This document shows, in pieces, positions 17,757 to 25,874 of a stretch of 64,000 bases of DNA. This DNA is from Flavobacterium sp. SUN052 (GTDB taxonomy: Bacteria > Bacteroidota > Bacteroidia > Flavobacteriales > Flavobacteriaceae). The position numbers and the translations under genes are program-made. The notes beneath the pieces are model-generated. The model was not told the DNA's origin. It ran no database searches and saw only the letters and a list, made by a program, of their open reading frames with translations. How positions within the stretch are numbered: position 1 is the first letter of the stretch; every line of letters begins with the position of its first letter. Location: contig NZ_JAPQNS010000015.1 in assembly GCF_028867935.1 (NCBI RefSeq), forward strand, positions 136,444-200,443. Reading direction: 5' to 3'.

Positions 17757-18198
17757 ACAGCGCCCCAAACGATGTCTGTAAAGCGCTGATCCCCACTACT
17801 GAGATGGGTGCAATAAGACCCACCAATACCCCGGCAACATAGACGTAGAAACCAACGCGCCGTTGGAAAAACATGAGCACCGCTCCAATTAACGTAAGAA
17901 TGCCATAAAAAAAGTCGGCCCCGGCGAGCGAACGAATCACTTCTGTGTCACCAGGCATGGGGTCGTCGGAGTTTGACCGATCTTCGAAATACTCCGGTTT
18001 GGCGTTAGGGTCAACTTTGCGGGGCCGGTCGATGCGTTCAGTGCGGGCAACAGCCTCCGTTTTGGTATACGACGTAACGCTGTCGATCAGGCTGATGCCA
18101 CAACTCAAGAACGTCAGGATACACAGTAACGTGAGGAAGTCCGAGCGTTTCGGTTTGGGATTAGCTCCTGGCGAGGTTGTAGAATCGGATAGTGTCAT
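17704..18198 (-). CDS. Small membrane protein of unknown function
   Basis: A 164-residue protein. A short basic cytoplasmic start precedes helix one (about residues 19-41, DFLTLLCILTFLSCGISLID). A long charged loop rich in proline and acidic residues follows (RPRKVDPNAKPEYFEDRSNSD), then three helices (GADFFYGILTLIGAVLMFF, VGFYVYVAGVLVGLIAPI, TSFGALFSLIFVGLYAYC). This layout is common in unannotated Bacteroidota membrane proteins. I recognise no family. Its 3' end overlaps the convergent ABA4-like gene by 53 bases. Confidence 0.65.
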   Translation of the reverse strand: MTLSDSTTSPGANPKPKRSDFLTLLCILTFLSCGISLIDSVTSYTKTEAVARTERIDRPRKVDPNAKPEYFEDRSNSDDPMPGDTEVIRSLAGADFFYGILTLIGAVLMFFQRRVGFYVYVAGVLVGLIAPISVVGISALQTSFGALFSLIFVGLYAYCLREMR

Positions 18199-18235
18199 TG
18201 TTTTTTGAAATCGTAGAAATCCGGTATAGTTTTAA

Positions 18236-18280
18236 AACCTGTAAGCCGGACCGCCGGTTGGCTTGATAGCTTACAGGGTT
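18236..18280. repeat. Imperfect hairpin between divergent genes
   Basis: AACCTGTAAGC at 18236-18246 pairs with GCTTACAGGGTT at 18269-18280 with one bulged G; the loop also contains a CCGG/CCGG pairing. It lies between the start of the leftward membrane gene (18198) and the SCP2 gene (18309), so it may be a leader structure or an operator. A terminator would have nothing to terminate here. Confidence 0.4.
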
Positions 18281-18308
18281 GACAAAACAAACGAAAAACC
18301 AGTTCACA

Positions 18309-18605
18309 ATGACTTTACAGGAACTCACGGACCAAATCCGATTGAAAGCTACTCACGCCGACGGGCTGGATGCTACCATCAAACTTGCAACCGATCAGGG
18401 ACCAATTTTTATCGACGCCAAACAGTCGCCCGCTGTAGTAACGAACGACGATAGCCCGGCCGATACAACCATCACCGTCACCGTAGCCGACCTTATCAAA
18501 TTGGGCACCGGCGATCTGAACCCCATGATGGCGTTCATGACCGGTAAACTTAAAGTGCAGGGAGACATGGGCGTAGCCATGAAAATGGGCCAGATAATGG
18601 GATAG
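18309..18605 (+). CDS. SCP2 sterol-binding-like domain protein
   Basis: A 98-residue single-domain protein resembling the SCP2 sterol-transfer family. It has MTLQELTDQIRLKATHADGL at the start, an acidic central strand region (TTITVTVADLIKLGTG) and the family's closing motif DLNPMMAFMTGKLKVQGDMG with VAMKMGQIM. These proteins bind lipid-like ligands in a hydrophobic cavity; the bacterial role is unclear. The ATG at 18309 is preferred to a TTG 30 bases earlier, which lies against a hairpin. Its stop is three bases from the following oxidoreductase start, so the two are co-transcribed. Confidence 0.8.
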   Translation: MTLQELTDQIRLKATHADGLDATIKLATDQGPIFIDAKQSPAVVTNDDSPADTTITVTVADLIKLGTGDLNPMMAFMTGKLKVQGDMGVAMKMGQIMG

Positions 18606-18608
18606 ATC

Positions 18609-20027
18609 ATGGAAAATTCATCCCGTCGTAACTTCATAAAAAACAGTGTAGTGGCTGCCACCAGCTTCTACATTGTACCTCGCCATGTGCTGGGCCGGGG
18701 GTTTGTGGCCCCCTCCGACAAACTCAATATTGCGGCTATTGGCTGCGGAGGAAAGGGCGATGTCAATGTTCGACTATCATTCAACAATGGCTCCGACAAC
18801 ATTGTGGCCCTGTGCGATGTGGATGATCGGCAGTCGAAAAAATACCGCGAAAAATTCCCCAACGCCCCCTATTTCAAAGATTACCGCCAGATGCTCGACC
18901 AGGCGGCTAAATCGTTTGATGCCGTCATTGTGAGCACGCCCGACCACATGCACGCGCCTATTGCCATGGCCGCTATGCAGTTGGGAAAGCACGTGTACGT
19001 TGAGAAACCGCTTACGCATGACATTTACGAAGCCCGGATGCTCACCGAAGCAGCCCGCAAATACAAATGCGTTACGCAGATGGGGAATCAGGGCAGTAGT
19101 GGCGATTCAACGCGAATGATTGAAACGTATATTCAGCAGGGGGTAATTGGCCATGTGAGCAAAGTGGAGTGCTGGACAAACCGACCCGTTTGGCCGCAAG
19201 GCGTAAAATCGCCCAAAGACAAAGGCGAAAGTCAGCCGGTTCCGCCGGAAGTAGACTGGAAATTATGGCTCGGCACCGCGCCTGTCCGCGACTACCACGA
19301 GGCATACATGCCTTTCCGGTGGCGGGGTTACTGGAATTTTGGTACGGGGGCGCTGGGAGACATGGGATGCCATTTTATGGATGTTCCGTTTCGCGCGCTG
19401 AAACTCAAATACCCTACGTCGGTTGAATGCAGCGTGGGAACGGTATACGCTGACTTTTTTCAGGAAGCCTTTTTCGATGATGTATGCCCACCATCATCGG
19501 CTATTCATCTCACGTTTCCGTCAACGGATCGGAAAGTGAAAGAGATCAAGTTGTCGTGGTATGATGGAGGGATTCGTCCACAGGTCCCTGAGGGTGTACC
19601 CTATGAAGTGATGTTTGCCAATATCGATGGGGGCATGATTTTCCATGGGTCCAAAGGGATGCTCACGGGGGGGCTGTTCGGTGAAAATCCACGACTGTTT
19701 CCGGTTGAGAAGTTTGATGGAAAGAAGCTCCCGACCCCTGAAAAACCATTTGTTGAGGGAAAAACAGAGGGCCACCAGCAGCAGTGGGTAAAAGCCTGCA
19801 AGCAAGGCTACGGAGCTTATACATCCTCGTCGTTTGAGGAATCCGGCCCCCTAACCGAGACGGTTTTGATGGGTAATCTGGCTACCCGGAGTTTTATGTT
19901 CCGTGAAAACGGGAAGTTCCCTGGTCGTAAAAAACTGCTCTGGGACGGAGAGAACCAGAAAATTACCAACTTCGATTATGCCAACCAGTTTGTCAAGCGA
20001 CAGTACCAGGGAGGGTATTCTTTATAA
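18609..20027 (+). CDS. Gfo/Idh/MocA family oxidoreductase with Tat-type leader
   Basis: A 472-residue NAD(P)-dependent sugar-type oxidoreductase. Residues 1-30 form a Tat-like leader (SSRRNFIKNSVVAATSFYIV). The Rossmann domain begins at LNIAAIGCGGKGDVN, with VALCDVDDRQ, the substrate-side motif VIVSTPDHMHAPIAMAAMQ and the conserved EKP in KHVYVEKPLTHD. The C-terminal half matches the secreted Gfo/Idh/MocA subgroup of Bacteroidota (LWLGTAPVRDYHEAYMPFRW, GTGALGDMGCHFMD). The substrate is unknown; sugars or inositols are typical. It lies directly behind the SCP2 gene and is followed by a strong palindrome. Confidence 0.88.
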   Translation: MENSSRRNFIKNSVVAATSFYIVPRHVLGRGFVAPSDKLNIAAIGCGGKGDVNVRLSFNNGSDNIVALCDVDDRQSKKYREKFPNAPYFKDYRQMLDQAAKSFDAVIVSTPDHMHAPIAMAAMQLGKHVYVEKPLTHDIYEARMLTEAARKYKCVTQMGNQGSSGDSTRMIETYIQQGVIGHVSKVECWTNRPVWPQGVKSPKDKGESQPVPPEVDWKLWLGTAPVRDYHEAYMPFRWRGYWNFGTGALGDMGCHFMDVPFRALKLKYPTSVECSVGTVYADFFQEAFFDDVCPPSSAIHLTFPSTDRKVKEIKLSWYDGGIRPQVPEGVPYEVMFANIDGGMIFHGSKGMLTGGLFGENPRLFPVEKFDGKKLPTPEKPFVEGKTEGHQQQWVKACKQGYGAYTSSSFEESGPLTETVLMGNLATRSFMFRENGKFPGRKKLLWDGENQKITNFDYANQFVKRQYQGGYSL

Positions 20028-20032
20028 ACGAT

Positions 20033-20068
20033 GTATGTAGAGACGCAAGATTTTGCGTCTCTACATAC
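20033..20068. terminator. Perfect 16-bp-arm palindrome between convergent genes
   Basis: GTATGTAGAGACGCAA at 20033-20048 and its exact complement TTGCGTCTCTACATAC at 20053-20068 flank a GATT loop. The GTAGAGACGCAA core resembles a dispersed palindromic element I associate with Cytophagales and cyanobacterial genomes (memory, not checked). Between the oxidoreductase end (20027) and the stress-protein end (20073) it would serve as a bidirectional terminator. Confidence 0.7.
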
Positions 20069-20072
20069 CACA

Positions 20073-20909
20073 CTATCGATTCGTCACATCACTTTCTGGA
20101 TCAACCGTCCGGTCATAGCCCGTGTTAGTAGTTGTACTAACGTTAGCCATCCGGTCTGTGTCGGCATCAGGGCGTTTCATCGATTCGTTATTATTCCAGC
20201 TCCGATCGTCACGCAGGCGGTTCGTTTCGTCCAGCGACCGATCGAAAATACGGCTCCGGTTCCGATTGCCGCGATCACCCATCTGCTGCCCCATATCCTG
20301 CTGATGAGTCCCGGCTGAAGAATTCCAGTCTGAACCACCTGGAGCAGTTGTCGATGGATTACGGTTTGGTGAGTCGCTATCACCATAATTAGTTGAATCC
20401 GAAGTCACGTGGGGCGTGTCGCCATAAATCGGATTGAGCGGGTCGGCTGATACCCCAGTAGTTAGCCCTGAACCAGATGAATAGGCTTCTCCAGATACCG
20501 GATTAGTAGCATACGTACCAGTTTGGTATTGCTGGGCACGCTCATCTACATCAATAGCACCAGCCTCATCCAGAATATCAGCTGCACGTTCCGCTTCGTC
20601 TTCGCTTTGAGCATGAACTGTCAGGATTGAATGACGCTCGCCTACAGTGGTATACCGATTCCGATCATCATCGTCGTCGCCAAACAAAGAGGAAAAGAAA
20701 CCGAGAATTCCACCTTTGTCTTTTTTCCGGTCGTTATCGCCGTCAAGATCAACATCGGCCCGGTTGGTGTACGATGAATCGGTTGTTGTTGAATTATCAG
20801 TTGTCGACAAGTCGATGTTGTTGCGTGAGAAACCGGCTTCCATCAGTTCCTGCATTGCGGTTTGAGCTTCTGAGGCATCATCGAAGATACCTATTACGGT
20901 CTGTGCCAT
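20073..20909 (-). CDS. General-stress (YflT-like) domain protein with long disordered tail
   Basis: A 278-residue protein. The first about 100 residues follow the general stress protein 17M/YflT pattern: TVIGIFDDASEAQTAMQELM and GFSRNNIDLST at the start, and HSILTVHAQSEDEAERAADI and LDEAGAIDVDERAQQY at the end of the domain. Between them sits an insert rich in Asp and Lys (DVDLDGDNDRKKDKGGILGF). The remaining 170 residues are low complexity, rich in Ser, Asn, Asp, Thr and Gly. Members are induced by stress in other bacteria; the mechanism is not known. It is a single gene bounded by a palindrome at its 3' end. Confidence 0.8.
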   Translation of the reverse strand: MAQTVIGIFDDASEAQTAMQELMEAGFSRNNIDLSTTDNSTTTDSSYTNRADVDLDGDNDRKKDKGGILGFFSSLFGDDDDDRNRYTTVGERHSILTVHAQSEDEAERAADILDEAGAIDVDERAQQYQTGTYATNPVSGEAYSSGSGLTTGVSADPLNPIYGDTPHVTSDSTNYGDSDSPNRNPSTTAPGGSDWNSSAGTHQQDMGQQMGDRGNRNRSRIFDRSLDETNRLRDDRSWNNNESMKRPDADTDRMANVSTTTNTGYDRTVDPESDVTNR

Positions 20910-21236
20910 TGGTTTTGTTGATTAACGTTGAAATAAAAGGTATATAACTCAGGAATTTGAGTTCATCGAACTGTTACTTATGCGGTCATTGCAGAAAACA
21001 GTCAGCACTTCGTCAACAATCTGACCAGGTACGAAACATAACTGGCTTTACTACGAATAGGCTGTTCTTATTAGTCTATTGGTTTCATATAGGAACGACG
21101 CCAAGGTATTGTTGTTTAGAAAATATGTGTCAATTGGATTAAAAAAATAATGGGAATTATTACATACAGATTGGTTAGCAATACCACCGTTGCCTAAGCA
21201 TTCACATTCTGACATAGTACTATTCCGATAAAGCCC
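20910..21236. other. Divergent intergenic region, no gene seen
   Basis: About 330 AT-rich bases between the divergent stress-protein gene and the glycan operon. I find no open frame with protein-like content and no RNA gene. It must hold promoters for both sides. On the minus strand TACCTTTT near 20940 resembles a -7 box one base off the TAnnTTTG consensus. Confidence 0.4.
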
Positions 21237-21244
21237 TATTTTTG
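21237..21244 (+). promoter_or_regulatory. Possible -7 box of the glycan operon
   Basis: TATTTTTG fits the Bacteroidota -7 consensus TAnnTTTG and ends 4 bases before the GTG start of the first glycosyltransferase gene. No good -33 TTTG is visible at the usual spacing, so this is tentative. If it is real, the message would start at or next to the GTG. Confidence 0.35.
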
Positions 21245-21248
21245 CGAG

Positions 21249-22247
21249 GTGCAATCACAATTCACTTTGGACAGTTCAACGATAACCCCACCTGATACTA
21301 TTCATGTTGTCATCCCGCTTTTTAACGACTGGGAAGCGCTTGGCCTGTTACTAGAACGCATTAGGACGGTAGTTGAGCCGTCCGTATTAAACCGGTTGTC
21401 TTTCCTGGTGGTAGACGATTGCTCGGCACAGGATTTCCAGACATTACCTACGGGTGTAGGGCGTTCGCTCTCTATTTTGCGGTTGTATCGAAACGTTGGA
21501 CACCAAAAAGCGATTGCCCTAGGTTTATCTTATCTGGCCGATCAGCCCGACCCCTGCCCTACCATCGTGATGGATTCAGACGGGGAAGACCAACCCGAAG
21601 ACCTTCCAAAACTGGTGCAGGCATCCGCTGCAAAACCAGGGCACATTGTTTTTGCACAACGGACAAAACGGCGCGAACGCTTGCTCTTTCGGGTATTCTA
21701 CGCACTGTATAAAAGTGTGTTTCGCTTACTAACGGGAAAGGTCATTACGTTTGGTAACTTTAGTTTGGTGCCGCCCAATCTGCTTCGTAAACTCGCTCAT
21801 GTATCCGAAATCTGGAATAATTATCCAGGTGGTATTATCCGGTCGCGGCTACCCTACACAGCCATCCCACTCGAACGAGGGTCACGGCTGGCAGGTGAGT
21901 CGAAAATGAATTTCGTGTCGCTCATTCTACACGGATTGAGCACAGTATCAGTCTTAATGGACACCACGGCTGTTCGGATTGCCTTGTTCTGCGTAATGGC
22001 AGCGGTAGCGTCGATAGTAGGCATTGGCATTGTTGTGATTCTGCGCTTCTTTACGGATTTTGGTCCTAAACCGGGTGTGCCAAGCTGGGGAAGCTATTTG
22101 GTTATTTGGTTTTTAGTCGTGATTATGCAGGCATTCCTGATTTCACTACTTTTAGTTTTTATAGTTCTGACGTACCGTACCCAACCGCAATTCATCCCGG
22201 CTATCCAATACCAGAGTTTTGTGGAACGCCGGGAGGTGATATATTGA
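21249..22247 (+). CDS. GT2 glycosyltransferase, polyprenyl-phosphate sugar synthase-like
   Basis: A 332-residue family-2 glycosyltransferase. Catalytic features are IHVVIPLFNDWEAL, the nucleotide-binding FLVVDDCSAQD, LYRNVGHQKAIALGLSYLAD and the metal-binding VMDSDGEDQPEDLPKL. Two membrane helices close the protein (about 240-262 and 280-308), as in the DPM1/GtrB/ArnC group that loads a sugar onto undecaprenyl phosphate at the inner leaflet. The start is GTG at 21249; no ATG occurs before the catalytic domain. It overlaps the next gene by one base (TGATG). It is first of five co-oriented genes with almost no spacing. Confidence 0.85.
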   Translation: MQSQFTLDSSTITPPDTIHVVIPLFNDWEALGLLLERIRTVVEPSVLNRLSFLVVDDCSAQDFQTLPTGVGRSLSILRLYRNVGHQKAIALGLSYLADQPDPCPTIVMDSDGEDQPEDLPKLVQASAAKPGHIVFAQRTKRRERLLFRVFYALYKSVFRLLTGKVITFGNFSLVPPNLLRKLAHVSEIWNNYPGGIIRSRLPYTAIPLERGSRLAGESKMNFVSLILHGLSTVSVLMDTTAVRIALFCVMAAVASIVGIGIVVILRFFTDFGPKPGVPSWGSYLVIWFLVVIMQAFLISLLLVFIVLTYRTQPQFIPAIQYQSFVERREVIY

Positions 22248-23515
22248 TGATTTCCTTAGATACAACCTCTTTAGTTAAAACCATAATTGGGCTTTTTCTG
22301 GCGTTAGCTGTCCTGCTTATCTGGGGGCAACAACGTCGGATTGTACCCATACTCAATGCAAACGAACGAGCCACCCGCTGGCTGGCGTTTGTCGCACTTC
22401 GTTTGGTCCCGTTTGCCATTATCTACTTATTGCTTGATCAGGAGCCCCGCTCTGATGTCCAGTTTTTTTATGAGCGCGCGGTACCTGCCATGAAGGGCCA
22501 ATTGGTGTACCGGGATTTCCTGTCGTACCATGCCCCTCTGTTTACATACATCACGGTAATACCGCTGTTTATCTGGAACAATGCCCGTGTCATTGTTCTG
22601 ATGATGGCCATTATTGAGTTTATCATTGCTAATGGCACTTTTCGGTACCTGCGCTCGTCCACGCCCGACGCCCTCTTACGCTTTGTTTTGTATTATATGT
22701 TGCCGCTGCCGTTTGTGGCTATGATACTAAGCAGTGAGGAAGATGTCTGGATGTGGGGCTTTGGCCTGCTTACACTGGCCCTGCCAACAAGCCTCAGCGA
22801 GCGCCGGTATGCGTTTCTGACGGGACTAATTTGGGCAGTGGGAATGCTCACCATCAAGTTTATGCTTGTTGTGCTGCTGATTCCGCTATTCTTCCTGATT
22901 CGCCAACGTTTCTATTATTTGCTTGGGCTAATCGTGGTGGGCATTCCATCGGTATTAATCCTCTATGCCATCATGGGAACAGCTTTTCTGATGCCTATTC
23001 AGCATTCGTCCAATGCAATGGCACCGAATATGGTCAGCGTATTGCGGCCCATTCTGGGTAGTCTGTTTGGGCAGGTTTCCCTCACTAGTTTAAACTGGGT
23101 TGGGCTTATCGGCACCATTGGGGGCGGTTCGTGGGTGGCGTGGCAATTCCGCGAGTTGGGCTATCGGCGGGCTTTTCCGTTGGTTTTCTGCTTTGTGTTT
23201 GGCCTCTTTATGATTCTATTGCCGAGCGCGCCGGGCTATTATCTGTTTACGCAGGAAATGGCCCTCGTATTTGTAATATTAGCCAACACCCGAACCCATT
23301 GGCTTCGGTTTTCGCTGCTGAATTTCCTATTGGTTATTCAACCTATCCTGATGATTGTGTATGCCAACAATACACAATATACGAACTTGTCGATGCTGAC
23401 TAACCCCATTTATGGGCTCGACTACGTTATTCAGGTCATAGAGTTCGCTCTGCTTGTTTGGATAGTAGTACTCACGTATAAAAAATTAAAAGTAGTAGAA
23501 GGCATTCCCGATTGA
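22247..23515 (+). CDS. GT-C-type membrane glycosyltransferase
   Basis: A 422-residue protein with about ten predicted membrane helices. The ATG at 22247 overlaps the preceding stop by one base and follows the strong ribosome site GGGAGGTGAT; the longer upstream open frame is not protein-like. The first outer loop holds an acidic motif RSDVQFFYERA (about residue 67), then LVYRDFLSYHAPLFTY. Further in, SSEEDVWMWGFGLL recurs in the next gene. This fits the GT-C/GT87-like class that takes sugar from a polyprenyl-phosphate donor on the outer face of the membrane. The acceptor is unknown. It is paralogous to the following gene. Confidence 0.72.
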   Translation: MISLDTTSLVKTIIGLFLALAVLLIWGQQRRIVPILNANERATRWLAFVALRLVPFAIIYLLLDQEPRSDVQFFYERAVPAMKGQLVYRDFLSYHAPLFTYITVIPLFIWNNARVIVLMMAIIEFIIANGTFRYLRSSTPDALLRFVLYYMLPLPFVAMILSSEEDVWMWGFGLLTLALPTSLSERRYAFLTGLIWAVGMLTIKFMLVVLLIPLFFLIRQRFYYLLGLIVVGIPSVLILYAIMGTAFLMPIQHSSNAMAPNMVSVLRPILGSLFGQVSLTSLNWVGLIGTIGGGSWVAWQFRELGYRRAFPLVFCFVFGLFMILLPSAPGYYLFTQEMALVFVILANTRTHWLRFSLLNFLLVIQPILMIVYANNTQYTNLSMLTNPIYGLDYVIQVIEFALLVWIVVLTYKKLKVVEGIPD

Positions 23516-23543
23516 CTGGTACCCTATCCGCTGCTTCTTTATC

Positions 23544-24872
23544 ATGTTCATAGTCTTTGTAAAAACAGCCGTTTCCGTTGGGCTGTGTGTTTGGTTGGCG
23601 GTGTTGCTTTGGCAGCGGCTAACCATTACCAATTACCTGCAACAGCACCACCGCAAACCGTGGATTGCAGCTTTCTACCTACTCTTCAGGCTTTTGCCTA
23701 TTGTGCTTACCTACTTCGTACTGGGTTATAAGCCTACATCCGATGTAGAATTCTATTACTATCCAATTGCTAATACGGCCCGGCAGTTTGGCCTCGTCTA
23801 TCGCGATGTGTATTGCCCATACAGTCCGTTTTTTGGGTACTGGCTTTCTCTGCCTTTGCACATCTGGAACGATATGCGGGCTATTGTGATAGCCATGACG
23901 GGTATTGAGTTACTGGCCGTATATGTTACGTATCGGATTTATAGGGGTACAGAGAACAACGGACAGCGGCTCTTTCGGGCGTTGTTCTATTTCAGTTTGC
24001 CCATTCCGTTTGTCATGTGCGTGTTTAGTGGGCAGGAAGATGTAGCCCTGTGGTTGTTTGCGCTTTGGGCTGTTTGGGTTTGGCAACAGCAGAAAAGCCC
24101 ATTTTGGGGTGGCGTATTACTCGCCTTGGGCATACTCTCAACGAAGGCCGTTTTTGTCTTTCTGCTGATCCCGATCTTTCTGATGACTCCCCACAAGCAG
24201 AAGATGTCATTAGTGGCAGGCATGGCGCTGTTGGCACTACCTGTAGTGGCCTTCTTGTACTGGAAAACAGGCCTGCTTTTCCTCGAACAACCTCTCGATG
24301 AAGGCGAATACCTAAAAGCTCCCAATTGGCGATCGCTGCTCAATCCGATTGTTGGAGGGCTGGTTCCCGAAAATGGAGGTATCTGGAAATGGGTTACTAT
24401 GGGCATCACCGTAATCATTATTTCATTGACGGGGCTGCACGCCTACGGCAAGCGCCTGGTAGAGACCCTACCAATGATTTTTCTGGTTGCCTTCGGAGCC
24501 ATGACGGTGCTTCAGCAAAATGCGGTGAGCAACTATGCCTACCTGTTTATGCTGCCGCTAGTTTTCACCGTCACCGACTTCAAAAATCGGACTACTACCA
24601 TTTTACTCATTATTTTTAACTCACTGGCAGCTATCCATCCCTCGTTCTGGTGGCGTATCGGGCAGCCTTTTTACAAAGGATTCAGCATGTTTAGCCGCTT
24701 CGATTACTTCGTAGAGTACGGAATGGAAATCGCACTCATTGCCGGATTTATTTACTACGCGCTTCAGGGTGCCCAATCAATCGACGGACTACCATTATCG
24801 GCAGAGGACGGTCCGACGGGTCGGGGATTTAGAAATCGCTCGTTCAAAAGTCGTTTATTTGGGATCAACTAA
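23544..24872 (+). CDS. GT-C-type membrane glycosyltransferase, second paralog
   Basis: A 442-residue polytopic protein clearly related to the preceding gene. The loop motif TSDVEFYYYPIANTARQFG corresponds to RSDVQFFYERAVPAMKG, GLVYRDVYCPYSPFFGY to QLVYRDFLSYHAPLFTY, and FSGQEDVALWLFALWA to LSSEEDVWMWGFGLL. Retention of the acidic loop motif in both copies suggests both are active and perhaps add different sugars or act on different acceptors. Like its neighbour it should use a lipid-linked sugar donor made by one of the two flanking GT2 enzymes. Its stop is six bases before the next start. Confidence 0.72.
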   Translation: MFIVFVKTAVSVGLCVWLAVLLWQRLTITNYLQQHHRKPWIAAFYLLFRLLPIVLTYFVLGYKPTSDVEFYYYPIANTARQFGLVYRDVYCPYSPFFGYWLSLPLHIWNDMRAIVIAMTGIELLAVYVTYRIYRGTENNGQRLFRALFYFSLPIPFVMCVFSGQEDVALWLFALWAVWVWQQQKSPFWGGVLLALGILSTKAVFVFLLIPIFLMTPHKQKMSLVAGMALLALPVVAFLYWKTGLLFLEQPLDEGEYLKAPNWRSLLNPIVGGLVPENGGIWKWVTMGITVIIISLTGLHAYGKRLVETLPMIFLVAFGAMTVLQQNAVSNYAYLFMLPLVFTVTDFKNRTTTILLIIFNSLAAIHPSFWWRIGQPFYKGFSMFSRFDYFVEYGMEIALIAGFIYYALQGAQSIDGLPLSAEDGPTGRGFRNRSFKSRLFGIN

Positions 24873-24878
24873 TAAGAT

Positions 24879-25871
24879 ATGGACGCACCTTTAGTTTCCA
24901 TCGTAGCTCCCCTTTTCAATGAGCGTGAATCGTTTGGGCCATTGGTCGAACGGCTTAACGCACTCATGGACAGCCTGCCTTACCGTGTGGAAGTGGTATT
25001 GGTGGACGATGGAAGCCGCGACAATACCGCAGACCTCATCCGGCTAACAGCCCTTGCCGATCCTCGATACCATGGGGTGTTGCTGGCTCGTAATTTCGGT
25101 CACCAGACAGCAGTTACGGCCGGCATGGCAGCGGCTATGGGTTCTGAAGCGATCCTGATCATCGACGGTGACTTGCAAGACCCCCCCGAACTATTACCCG
25201 AGTTTTACGGACATATCCAAAATGGTTACGACGTTGTGTACGCCGTCCGGCGGAAACGAAAAGAAGGAATTCTGAAGCGGTTTGCCTACTCAACGTTCTA
25301 CCGAATTCTGAAAAGCATCTCCTACGTGGACATTCCCCTAGACAGCGGTGATTTTTCGATGGTGAGCCGCCGGGTAGTAAATATCATGAAACAGATGCCC
25401 GAAGAAAGTAGGTTCTTGCGCGGCATGCGAAGCTGGATTGGCTTTAAACAGATTGGCGTAGAATACGAACGAAGCGAGCGGGTGGCCGGTGTACCCAAAT
25501 ATTCCTTCAAGATGTTGCGACAGCTAGCTTACAACGGCATTTTCAACTTCAGTGAGTTTCCCATCAAGTTCATTATCCGAACGGGAGCGTTGGCTATCGG
25601 CATTGCCCTGATCTATCTGATTCAAACGCTGATCAAGAAATACGTGTTTGGAACGGTTCCACAAGGGTTCACAGCGCTGCTTTTCGTGATTATCCTGTTC
25701 AGCGGTATTCAGTTAATGGCCCTTGGCATTATCGGCGAGTATGTACTACGGGTGTTTTTTCAGGTGAAAGGCCGACCTTTGTTCGTAGTTCGGGAAGAAA
25801 TTCGAAACGGTGCTGTCAGGTCTCCTGACCTGATTCTTAACGGGTTTCCAACCCGGACCGAGCCTAATTAA
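24879..25871 (+). CDS. GT2 glycosyltransferase, DPM1/GtrB-like, second copy
   Basis: A 330-residue enzyme with canonical polyprenyl-phosphate sugar synthase motifs: LVSIVAPLFNERESF, VVLVDDGSRDNTADL, LARNFGHQTAVTAGMAAA, the DxD-type metal site LIIDGDLQDPPELLPEFY, and the acceptor-side segment RKEGILKRFAYSTFYRIL. Two membrane helices follow (about 228-250 and 262-285). It is closer to the GtrB consensus than the first GT2 of the operon, so the two probably load different sugars. It starts six bases after the second GT-C gene and ends three bases before the MBOAT gene. Confidence 0.87.
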   Translation: MDAPLVSIVAPLFNERESFGPLVERLNALMDSLPYRVEVVLVDDGSRDNTADLIRLTALADPRYHGVLLARNFGHQTAVTAGMAAAMGSEAILIIDGDLQDPPELLPEFYGHIQNGYDVVYAVRRKRKEGILKRFAYSTFYRILKSISYVDIPLDSGDFSMVSRRVVNIMKQMPEESRFLRGMRSWIGFKQIGVEYERSERVAGVPKYSFKMLRQLAYNGIFNFSEFPIKFIIRTGALAIGIALIYLIQTLIKKYVFGTVPQGFTALLFVIILFSGIQLMALGIIGEYVLRVFFQVKGRPLFVVREEIRNGAVRSPDLILNGFPTRTEPN

Positions 25872-25874
25872 ACC

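Noticed and set aside
22106..22246. Upstream start for the first GT-C gene
   Set aside because: This part is a shifted frame of the preceding glycosyltransferase; the ATG at 22247 has a strong ribosome site and starts the first membrane helix.
24878..25871. Second GT2 gene as a ceramide or cellulose synthase
   Set aside because: Length, DPM1-type motifs and only two C-terminal helices fit polyprenyl-phosphate sugar synthases; no QxxRW motif of processive synthases is present.
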